From the NCBI GenBank assembly GCA_021851715.1, contig JAJZCR010000016.1, positions 1-60,307 on the forward strand: a DNA stretch of 60,307 nt. The letters run 5' to 3'. Under the pieces are notes generated by a model, which ran no database searches, was not told the DNA's origin, and was given only the letters and a program-made list of their open reading frames with translations. This document shows, piece after piece, positions 52,724 through 60,307 of the stretch (position 1 is its first letter; each line of letters begins with the position of its first letter). The stretch is from Planctomycetota bacterium (GTDB lineage Bacteria > Planctomycetota > Phycisphaerae > WQYP01). Both the position numbers and the translations under genes were made by a program.

Positions 52724-53104
52724 CTATTCAAGTGCGTTTTTCTTTTCGAGCAGTTCACGCGGCAATTCTTTGTTTTCTCCGGCGATGGCCCGCCAGAAGT
52801 TCTTCACGGACTTGGCGATGCGGTAGACATGGTGCCGGTCGGATTCCGAGCCGACGGAGGGGCATATGTCCCGAAACGAACTGATCCCGAGAAGTTCGCA
52901 ATACCGCCGTCGGGTGCGATAATTGTGCATGATCTCCAGGACACGGTATCCAAATAAAAGGCCCAGGAACATGGCTCCGATGGCGGATTCCAGTTGGCGT
53001 CCATCGGTTAAACCTTTTCGACGTAATCGCAGGGCGGAATCAGCGATCTCGATGACACGCTGCAAATCCTTGTCGGGCACGGTTTCGAACGGTTTTTTAG
53101 GCAT
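52724..53104 (-). CDS. Unknown protein of the integrative element
   Basis: 126 residues, basic and mostly helical: PFETVPDKDLQRVIEIADSALRLRRKGL, then a hydrophobic part FLGLLFGYRVLEIM, then HNYRTRRRYCELLGISSFRDICPSVGSESDRHHVYRIAKSVKNFWRAIAGE. No family is recognised. It is the first gene of the int-alpA group in transcription order (116 bases before the AlpA start) and may be a replication or regulatory protein of the element; that is inference. It is the most likely place for an element-specific function. Confidence 0.6.
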   Translation of the reverse strand: MPKKPFETVPDKDLQRVIEIADSALRLRRKGLTDGRQLESAIGAMFLGLLFGYRVLEIMHNYRTRRRYCELLGISSFRDICPSVGSESDRHHVYRIAKSVKNFWRAIAGENKELPRELLEKKNALE

Positions 53105-53721
53105 ACGGACTTCCAATCCACACTACATCTCAAGGATAGTATACCGACCTAAAGGCGTTGGGCAAGAGTTCACCCGGCATCTGGCCGAACTTCCGCCGCC
53201 GGGCGTAGTTCCCCGCCAATGGGCCTGCTCGCCAACCGAGCCATGCGATGATTCCGCGCAGGCCCCGCATGCCGCCAAGCGTGCGGACCATGTCGCACAC
53301 CACGGCAAGCCTTTTCGGGCAAAGCGCTGGCAAACAGTGCGTATGGCCTATAAGACGCTGCCCGACCGGTTTTGGTAGTACAAGACGGGGTGTGTTCATT
53401 TGTCCAGCAACGGGAAAAAACCGGATATCACCTTGGAGCAAGTGGCCAAAGTCCTCAACACCAAAACAAGATGAACGTAAAATAAAGTAACGCCGCAGAT
53501 TAACCAAACGTTGGCTTGGCGCTAAACTTTTTGCCGGGTGCCGGATTTTTAATTTTGTGCTTGCAATCGTTTTCGCGGCGCGGTAACGTTCTTTCCGGAT
53601 CAAGAATTTGGCCGGGCGGCGGGCCATCCATTTCCGATTTTCGTGTGCCGCCCGAAGGACCAAATACCGCGGAGCCAGAGGGCATCGAAGTTACGTCGGT
53701 CTTCACGAAAGGCGGTGGATC
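53105..53721. other. Region between the integrative element and the giant protein gene
   Basis: About 620 bases. The right boundary of the element must lie here or further on, but no second copy of the tRNA 3' end was found. Around 53290-53470 a plus-strand frame has short protein-like segments (GKKPDITLEQVAKVLN), possibly a remnant, not assignable. A/T-rich DNA at 53525-53575 may hold the promoter of the giant gene. Confidence 0.45.
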
Positions 53722-56700
53722 GTGGCTGGATTCGCGGGAACCTTGGCGGGCTATCTGCGGCGGCGGTTTGCCGCGGCTTTTCGTGAGGCGCTGAACTGCC
53801 GCTGGCCGCAGGGAGGGCAAGCCAGCCGCGGACGGCGACAGCGCCGGCTGCTCTTTTATGCCCTCGAGCCGCGTATAATGCTTAGCTCGCTGCCCACGCC
53901 GTATACGAACTTCGACATTGGCAGCCCCGCCATCAGCGGCACTGCCAATTATTCCATCACTGGTAACCAGTATCAGATAACCGCGGCGGGCACGGGCCTG
54001 GGCAGTGTTAATAGCGGCACCGCGGATCAATTCAATTACACGGCGGAAAGCTGGACGGGCACCGGTTCAATCACAGCGGATATTGGAACGGTGGCGGCCA
54101 CGGGCAATGCGGCCCTGGCCGGAGTGGCCTGGCGGGATACCTCCGCCGCAGGCAGTGAGATGGCGGCGGCGGGGGTAACATCGGGCGGAGAGGTGGTTTT
54201 CAATTACCGCGGCACCACTGGCGGGGCCATGGTGTATGAAAGCACCCTTACGTTCACGCAGCAAAGTGCTTCCACCTGGGTGCGGCTCACGGTAAGTCCG
54301 GGCGTTGGGGCCGGCGGGGCCACGGAGAATTTTACTGCTTATGCCAGCCAGAATGGCAGCACCTGGACGCAGTTGAATTCCACCCCGATCAGCGTGACGG
54401 TTACCAGTGCCACCAATTTAGCGGGCCTGGTGGTAACTTCCGGCAATGCCAATCAGGCCCAGACGGTGAATATCAACGGGTTTTCAACCACGCCGGGCAA
54501 TGTCGGCGACGCGGATATTGGCGTGCCCAGCGCGATGGGCAGCGCCGCGTATGATCCAGCGACGGGTAGCTGGACGGTCAATGCCAGCGGTGGGGATATT
54601 TGGGGAGCCGGCGACAATTTCAACTTCGCCAGCCAGCAGTGGTACGGGGATGGCACGATTACCGCCGAGGTGACGGCGATGAGCAATCCGAGCATTTATT
54701 CCAAGGCGGGAATCATGTTCCGGGACACCAGTGCGGCCGATTCGGCGTTTGTGGGGCTGTTTTACACCAATTCGCTGGGGTTGCAGTTTATCACGCGGTC
54801 TTCCGCCGGTACCCAGGCCCAGGTGGAGGGGACGGTTTCGAGCATCAGCACACCATTTTGGCTGCAAATTTCCCGGCAGGGCACCAGTTACACCGCCTCG
54901 TATTCGACGGATGGCAGCACGTGGACGCCAATCGGCGCGGCGCAAAATGTTGATTTCAGCCAATCCGTGAATCTGGCCGGGCTGGCGGTGAGCAGTTACA
55001 GCCCCACCGCGGTGAACACGGGCGTCTTTGGCAATGTAAGCGTGACCGCGCCGCAAACGCTTCCGGCGGGTTGGCAGGACCCGTCCATCGGCGATCCGCC
55101 GATTACCGGCAGCACCGTCTACGATGCCGCCACGGGTTTGTGGACCAACAACGGGGCGGGAACATATTCCACTTGGTCGAGCACGGACAATGCCAACATG
55201 GCCTACGAGTCGTTGCAGGGGGATGGGCAGATTGTGGCCCAAGTCACCGGTGAAAGCATCCAAGGCCCGTTCACGCCGGCTGGAATAATGATGCGCGACA
55301 GTCTCTCGGCTGGGGCGATGAATGTGGCGGTGCTCTATACCCCCGGTGATGGGGTGGTGTTCAAGTACCGCAGCAACACGGGCGGAGCTTATGGGGTGGC
55401 CTACCAATGGGGTGTGTCGATGCCGGCGTGGGTGAAGCTGGTGCGGCAGGGAAATAATTACAGCGGGTATTACAGCACGGATGGCTATATTTGGACGCAG
55501 ATCGGCAGCACCCAGACCATTGCCTTCACCAATTCCACCAACCCCATGGGCTTGGTGGTGGCGGCGGGCGGCAATAGCGGCATCAACACGGCCACGTTTA
55601 CCAATGTGAATGTAACGACCGCAACCACCGCGGCCCCGGCGGCCCCGACATCTTTAGCAGTAACCAGCTCTGCCCCCAGCAGCGCTACGCTCAATTGGAC
55701 CGATCCCAACGTGGTCGGCGATGAGGCTTCCACCACGGTTTTGCGATCGGTCAATGGCGGGGCATATTCCGCGGTGGCCACCTTGACGCCCGGTTTAACG
55801 AGCTTTACGGACACGGGCCTGCTGGCCGGGACGGCGTACAGTTATGAAGTGCAGGTGAATTACCTCTCGGCTGGCTCGCCGGTGTCGAATGTAGCGGGTA
55901 TCACCATGGCGGCCTCCAGTTTACCAGCGCCGTGGAGCAACAGTGATATTGGGCCGGTGCCGGTGGCGGGGAGCGCCAGTTACAGCGGCGGGCAGTTTAC
56001 GGTTTCGGGTGCGGGTAACGTATCGCCGAACTTTTATAATCTGTACTATTTGGGCAACATTCAAGACAGTTTTCAGTATGTGTACCAGCCATTGGGCACG
56101 AATGGCCAAATTACCGCACAAATAAACAGCCAGAGCAATACGGGCAATTGGGCCCAGGCGGGCTTGATGATGCGGTCCTCGGCCAATGACGGGGCAGTAT
56201 TCGGGGGTATTTTCATTACGCCCGGCAATGGGGTCGAGTTTCTGACGCGTACGGGCCAAAGCCAGAACGGCAATATGCAGGCGGATATATCGTATAGCCC
56301 GCCGAGCAGTGGTACACCGGTGTGGGTGACATTGACTTACCAGAGTAGCGTTTTAACCGGTTATATCTCCCTGGATGGCAGCAACTGGAGCCAGATCGGC
56401 CAGGTGACAATCAACCTTGGAGCCGCACCGACGGTGGGCCTGGTGGCCGCCAGCGACGCCAATACCCTGGGCACGGCGAGCTTTTCCAATGTGGCGGTGG
56501 GCACTGTATCGAGCCTGAATACTGTGCCGGAAATGGCCCAGAGCATCCAGACGGAAAGTTTTTCCGGCTCCGATGGCCGGATCACTTGGCGGCCCATACC
56601 CGATGCCACCAGCATTACGGTGCAGCAGAGCACGGATGGTGGGACCACGTGGAATACGGTGGGCACGATTCCGGGCACCGCGGATACTTGGCTGCCCACG

Positions 56701-59700
56701 GGATTGATGCCCAGTACGACGTACAGCTACCGCATACAGGCTGGCAACGCCGATGGCGTTGGGCCATGGAGTCCGGTGGTAAGGTTGACGACGGGTAGCA
56801 GCACCGCGTGGGGGCTGTATTCGACGGCGGCGGGTCCAAGCTATGCGGGCAGTGGCACGGATGCGGATGTGATTAACATCACCAGCGCGCCGGGCTACGT
56901 GTATGCGGATTCCTGGCAGCAGGCCTTTTTGCGCGCGGCCAGCGGGTATACGGCCAATAACACGCTCGGCACCAGCTTCCAAGTGGGCAATTTTGCCGCA
57001 GCGGGCACGGGATTGGGCTATTACGGCAATTCCTATTCGCTCACGCTGGCCAATATCGGTTCTTCGCCCAGTTACACGCTGCCGGCCAATACGGCGGGGT
57101 TTGATGATACGGCGGCGGAGTATTATTACGTCGGCGGGCAGAATGACGCCACCGGGACTGGCGGCAGTGTGGGCGATCCGGGCACCACGCAGCCGTCGGA
57201 CTGCGGCAGCGCGTCCACCAACTCGGTGATCTATTACAACGGTTCGCCGACGGTTACTGCGGTGTCCTTGGCGTCGCCGGGCTTTTCCGGCCTCTGGGGC
57301 CTAAGCCCCAGTTGGACCACCCAGACCAACCGCACCCCGGACGCGAGCTTGGGCAACGGTTGGTCCAATTCCGGCCAGAGCTTCCTGCAAAATCTCGGCG
57401 GCGGCGGCACGGGCAACCCCAATATTCTGGTGCTCAGCGGTCCTTACAGCCAGTTGGAATTTGATTATAACGGCACGGGCTATCAGACCGCCGCAGTGGG
57501 CGATGCCAACGAGAATTACACCTTGGTTCACACCGCCAAGAACACCTATACCATGGTGGATACCTCCGGCAATGTGTCCACCTATTATGATTTTTCCAGC
57601 AGCACCCCGGCCTACCTGCAGGGCAAATTGATTGCTGCGTCCGATCCGGCCGGCAACGCTGCCGCCTTCAGTTATAACTCCACCGGCCAACTCGTGGGCG
57701 TTACGCAAACCGATGCCGCCGGGGATACCCAGACGTTTGCCTACACCTACATAACCAGCGGGGTTAACGCCGGCAAAGTGTCCCTGATTACCCAATCCAT
57801 TCAGCGCGTGGGGCAAAGCTCCGCCACGCTCTACCGCCAGATGGTCTTCACCTATTACGATGGCAGCTACACCGGCGATATGACTTATGGCAATGCCGGG
57901 GATTTGCAAACCGTCACGGTGGAAGACGGCACCGGCAACGTGATCGACGAATCCTATTACCGCTATTACACCCCCAGCGACATCACCTCCGGCGGCAACA
58001 CCGTCGGTTTTGTCGGCGGGCTGCAATATGTATTCAACTCCCAGGCCTTTGCCCGGCTCTCTGCTGAATTCGCCGATCCCTTCTCGGCCGGCAACGCCGC
58101 TGTGGCCGCGTATGCGGACAACTATTCTCAGTACAATTCCAACCACCAGGTTACTCTGGAAACCTTTGGCCAAGGCGGCACCGCGGCCACCGCCGGCTTG
58201 GGCACGCAGACCTTCAGCTATGACCAGAACCCCAGTTACGTCGCTGGTGACAATTACAACACCTGGTTCACGCGCACCACACAAACCAACCAGGATGGCA
58301 GCCAGACCATTGTCTATACCAACGGCGATGGCGATACCCTGCTGCAATTGACCGCGGATACCACCGACAACGGCAATCCCAGCCTCAATGGAGATGCGTG
58401 GATCACCGCCAACACCTACGATTCCCAGGGGCGGCAGTTGGAGAGTATTTCCACATCGGCGATCAATTTGAATGCGTCGTTTTTGAACGGCAGTGCCGCG
58501 GCGTTAAAATCCGCCAGTACCCCGGCTGAGTTCCAGGCGGCACTGGCCCAGTTGGAAGCCGCCCTGCAAACCTACGCCGACCTGGGCATCTCCGAAGGGT
58601 TGGTCTTTGCCAATCAGGGCCTGATCAATTCCACCACCTATTTTGCCGGCACTACCGCGACCACCACCACGTCCGGCGGCGTAGCGGGCTATACCGAGGC
58701 TGATTACGTGCAGGAAGGTGCCTCCGGTACGCCCATCGAGCAGGATTCCTACACCTACATTGAACACCAGGACGCCTCCGGCGATACCATCTTCCCCCAG
58801 GCCACTTATACCCAATACCAAAGCGTGTCCGGCAACGGCTCCGCCCCCGAAACCACCACCTACAGTTACACCTGGCAAACCAACTCCAATGGGGCCACCA
58901 ATCAGATGCAGGACCAAACCACCAGCAGCCCCATTGTGTCTACCAGCCAAAATGGTTCAGGAGTTGCCAATGCCACCACCACGGTGCTCAACACCTTTGG
59001 CCAGCCGGTGTGGACGATGGATGCCAAAGGCTTTATCACCTACACCGCTTATGACAATGCCACCGGTGCGGTCATCCAGACCGTGCAGGATGTCAATACC
59101 AATAATCTCGCCGATCTGGTCAATTACCAGGGCAGTTATCCCGGCGGTACGTTGTCCTTTGGCACCAATGGCTACAACCAATATGGTGTGCCGGAGTTGC
59201 CCGCCAACTGGGCTACACCCACCGGCGGCGGTTTGAATCTGTCCACCACTTATCAGGTGGACAACCTGGGCCGGGTTATTGAGCAAACTTCCCCCGCCGG
59301 CGATCAGACATTTTATTTGTATGACGATGTCAACCATGCGGTATTCACCTTCACCGGGGCCACCACATCGCTCAATAGCGCCGGCACGGGCACGTTGACG
59401 GCCGTTACCGGGCCGGTAACGATGTCGCGCACCCGCATCCCGTACAGTTACACGCAAAACGGCGTTACTTACGAGGGGACCTACAGCGAAGACATTACCT
59501 TCAGCTTTTCCGGCACATTGCAGGTGCAAAATTACCAGGTGATGATCCCCGATGATTTCATCCAGGGCAATGGGGCCAACACCGGCCCGGCCAATGTGTT
59601 TAACCTCATCGGATCGGGCACAGTTTCCAATCCGCAATTTGTTATTCAGAGCCTTTCCCGCACATTGTATAACACCGCCGGCCAGATGACCGAATCCGAC

Positions 59701-60307
59701 AGTTATGCCATCATCAACAACAACACTTACCTGGCCACCACGCCCAATGATCCTTATTCCGGCACGCAGATCACCAACCAGCTTTCAGGCTTGGATCCCA
59801 ATGGCAATTACTATGCCACCACCTTTGCCTACGATATCGATGGCCGCCAATATCAAACCATTGACGCCAACGGCACCATCACCGACACCGTTTATGACAA
59901 TCTGGGCCGGGTGGTCAGCACCTGGGTGGGCACCAATGACACGGTAAGCGGAGCAGCCGGCACGCCGGGCTATTTTGACGGCTCCAATGCCGGCACGGGC
60001 AATAATATGACCGAAGTCTCATCCAACATTTATGACAATGGCTCTGTGGGTGATGGCAGCCTCACCGAAACCATCGCCTATCCGGATGGCAACGCCGGCA
60101 CCAACGCCGTCGGCACGGCGCGTGTTACCTTAATGAATTACGACTGGCGTGATCGGCTGGTGGCCAGCCAAACCGGCCTGACCTTGAGTTCCACCGGCAG
60201 CCCGGTGCAGGCGGCGGATACCGCCTACCCGGTGGTTACCGTTACCGGTCTGGATAACCTCGGCAATGCCCTCTACCAATACACGTTCTCCGGCGATATC
60301 AACGGTT
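53722..60307 (+). CDS. Giant LEPR-XLL protein with repeated beta-sandwich, Fn3 and YD-repeat regions (incomplete)
   Basis: Open frame of at least 2195 codons running off the window. A basic N-terminus (YLRRRFAAAF..., RGRRQRR) leads to LFYALEPRIMLSS (about residues 44-56), a LEPR-XLL motif that marks very large exported planctomycete proteins. Residues 63-253, 258-443, 448-630 and 733-933 are four related beta-sandwich units with the recurring pattern ADIG... AG(I/L)M(F/M)R(D/S)(T/S)... (V/L)..W.. LGTA/VNT.. FTNV, resembling DUF1349/LamG-like domains. Fn3-like domains lie at about 637-732 and 934-1027. From about 1294 on there are YD/RHS-type repeats (AFSYNSTGQLVGVTQTDAAGDTQ, YDNLGRVVS). Cysteine is nearly absent. 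GTG 53722 follows GGCGGTGG; ATG 53878 is too late for the motif. Confidence 0.85.
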   Translation, partial: MAGFAGTLAGYLRRRFAAAFREALNCRWPQGGQASRGRRQRRLLFYALEPRIMLSSLPTPYTNFDIGSPAISGTANYSITGNQYQITAAGTGLGSVNSGTADQFNYTAESWTGTGSITADIGTVAATGNAALAGVAWRDTSAAGSEMAAAGVTSGGEVVFNYRGTTGGAMVYESTLTFTQQSASTWVRLTVSPGVGAGGATENFTAYASQNGSTWTQLNSTPISVTVTSATNLAGLVVTSGNANQAQTVNINGFSTTPGNVGDADIGVPSAMGSAAYDPATGSWTVNASGGDIWGAGDNFNFASQQWYGDGTITAEVTAMSNPSIYSKAGIMFRDTSAADSAFVGLFYTNSLGLQFITRSSAGTQAQVEGTVSSISTPFWLQISRQGTSYTASYSTDGSTWTPIGAAQNVDFSQSVNLAGLAVSSYSPTAVNTGVFGNVSVTAPQTLPAGWQDPSIGDPPITGSTVYDAATGLWTNNGAGTYSTWSSTDNANMAYESLQGDGQIVAQVTGESIQGPFTPAGIMMRDSLSAGAMNVAVLYTPGDGVVFKYRSNTGGAYGVAYQWGVSMPAWVKLVRQGNNYSGYYSTDGYIWTQIGSTQTIAFTNSTNPMGLVVAAGGNSGINTATFTNVNVTTATTAAPAAPTSLAVTSSAPSSATLNWTDPNVVGDEASTTVLRSVNGGAYSAVATLTPGLTSFTDTGLLAGTAYSYEVQVNYLSAGSPVSNVAGITMAASSLPAPWSNSDIGPVPVAGSASYSGGQFTVSGAGNVSPNFYNLYYLGNIQDSFQYVYQPLGTNGQITAQINSQSNTGNWAQAGLMMRSSANDGAVFGGIFITPGNGVEFLTRTGQSQNGNMQADISYSPPSSGTPVWVTLTYQSSVLTGYISLDGSNWSQIGQVTINLGAAPTVGLVAASDANTLGTASFSNVAVGTVSSLNTVPEMAQSIQTESFSGSDGRITWRPIPDATSITVQQSTDGGTTWNTVGTIPGTADTWLPTGLMPSTTYSYRIQAGNADGVGPWSPVVRLTTGSSTAWGLYSTAAGPSYAGSGTDADVINITSAPGYVYADSWQQAFLRAASGYTANNTLGTSFQVGNFAAAGTGLGYYGNSYSLTLANIGSSPSYTLPANTAGFDDTAAEYYYVGGQNDATGTGGSVGDPGTTQPSDCGSASTNSVIYYNGSPTVTAVSLASPGFSGLWGLSPSWTTQTNRTPDASLGNGWSNSGQSFLQNLGGGGTGNPNILVLSGPYSQLEFDYNGTGYQTAAVGDANENYTLVHTAKNTYTMVDTSGNVSTYYDFSSSTPAYLQGKLIAASDPAGNAAAFSYNSTGQLVGVTQTDAAGDTQTFAYTYITSGVNAGKVSLITQSIQRVGQSSATLYRQMVFTYYDGSYTGDMTYGNAGDLQTVTVEDGTGNVIDESYYRYYTPSDITSGGNTVGFVGGLQYVFNSQAFARLSAEFADPFSAGNAAVAAYADNYSQYNSNHQVTLETFGQGGTAATAGLGTQTFSYDQNPSYVAGDNYNTWFTRTTQTNQDGSQTIVYTNGDGDTLLQLTADTTDNGNPSLNGDAWITANTYDSQGRQLESISTSAINLNASFLNGSAAALKSASTPAEFQAALAQLEAALQTYADLGISEGLVFANQGLINSTTYFAGTTATTTTSGGVAGYTEADYVQEGASGTPIEQDSYTYIEHQDASGDTIFPQATYTQYQSVSGNGSAPETTTYSYTWQTNSNGATNQMQDQTTSSPIVSTSQNGSGVANATTTVLNTFGQPVWTMDAKGFITYTAYDNATGAVIQTVQDVNTNNLADLVNYQGSYPGGTLSFGTNGYNQYGVPELPANWATPTGGGLNLSTTYQVDNLGRVIEQTSPAGDQTFYLYDDVNHAVFTFTGATTSLNSAGTGTLTAVTGPVTMSRTRIPYSYTQNGVTYEGTYSEDITFSFSGTLQVQNYQVMIPDDFIQGNGANTGPANVFNLIGSGTVSNPQFVIQSLSRTLYNTAGQMTESDSYAIINNNTYLATTPNDPYSGTQITNQLSGLDPNGNYYATTFAYDIDGRQYQTIDANGTITDTVYDNLGRVVSTWVGTNDTVSGAAGTPGYFDGSNAGTGNNMTEVSSNIYDNGSVGDGSLTETIAYPDGNAGTNAVGTARVTLMNYDWRDRLVASQTGLTLSSTGSPVQAADTAYPVVTVTGLDNLGNALYQYTFSGDING

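Noticed and set aside
53130..53663. Minus-strand frame of 177 codons before the giant gene
   Set aside because: Lys/Arg/Pro-rich with no motif; it spans a likely promoter region.
57301..58347. Gly/Val/Ile-rich minus-strand frame of 348 codons
   Set aside because: Antisense shadow of the giant plus-strand protein, whose frame is uninterrupted and has YD repeats.

Overview
The window looks like a piece of a Planctomycetota chromosome, most likely class Phycisphaerae (inference). Supporting signs are a type II-style pseudopilin with the planctomycete C-terminal H..DG signature (46518-47483), a giant secreted-type protein opening with a LEPR-XLL motif (53722 to the window end), a sialate O-acetylesterase, and generally high-GC codon use with several TTG/GTG starts. 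Most genes are ordinary housekeeping or envelope genes in short operons that switch strand often.

Layout. 377-5729 (+): sialate O-acetylesterase, PyrK-like flavoprotein, GT4 glycosyltransferase, zinc alcohol dehydrogenase. 5730-6617: decayed DNA with a DUF5655-like remnant on the minus strand. 6618-12700 (+): riboflavin synthase and PdxA (overlapping), MoxR ATPase, two coupled small membrane proteins, an HU-like protein with a clear promoter, and a BioF/KBL-type PLP enzyme. 12728-17601 (-): cdaA, cdaR, xseA and hemB, transcribed right to left. 17901-23147: DCC thioredoxin-like protein (-), an M48 protease / DUF4870-like / GT-C-like membrane trio (+), then SnoaL-like and DoxX (-). 23530-25452 (-): an AAA15 ATPase with an RloB-like partner, the architecture of RloA/RloB and AbiL defence pairs. 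25686-30390: K+/H+ antiporter, GalE, VOC protein, IMP dehydrogenase. 30587-31833: an ISAs1-type insertion sequence with terminal inverted repeats and a frameshifted transposase. 32005-34045 (+): acyl-ACP desaturase and a sugar-phosphate isomerase-like TIM barrel. 34080-35452 (+): promoter with palindrome, a possible 25-codon ORF, an unknown gene interrupted at an A6 run, and lexA. 35762-42404: ARPP-1-like secreted protein, PA0069-type radical SAM protein (-), NtrB/NtrC-like two-component pair, UDP-glucuronate decarboxylase (-). 42628-46200: methyltransferase (-), an XRE-S24 self-cleaving repressor with a strong operator over its own promoter (+), HemL (-). 46518-50142: pseudopilin (-), TauE/SafE permease (+), and a lipoprotein extraordinarily rich in Met and His (-). 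50983-53104: a tRNA relic, tRNA-Asn, and a small integrative element (tyrosine integrase, AlpA-like regulator, unknown protein). 53722-60307 (+): the giant LEPR-XLL / beta-sandwich / Fn3 / YD-repeat protein, still open at the window end.

The less expected material lies between genes and in details: a dispersed family of paired-hairpin repeats whose stems vary compensatorily (33026, 37201, 43452, 46242, 47909); two S24-family repressors, each with a palindrome over its promoter; a CdaA with an altered DGA motif; a HemB with a roughly 45-residue insertion beside its metal site; and the Met/His-rich lipoprotein. No CRISPR array, rRNA gene or prophage structural genes were seen.
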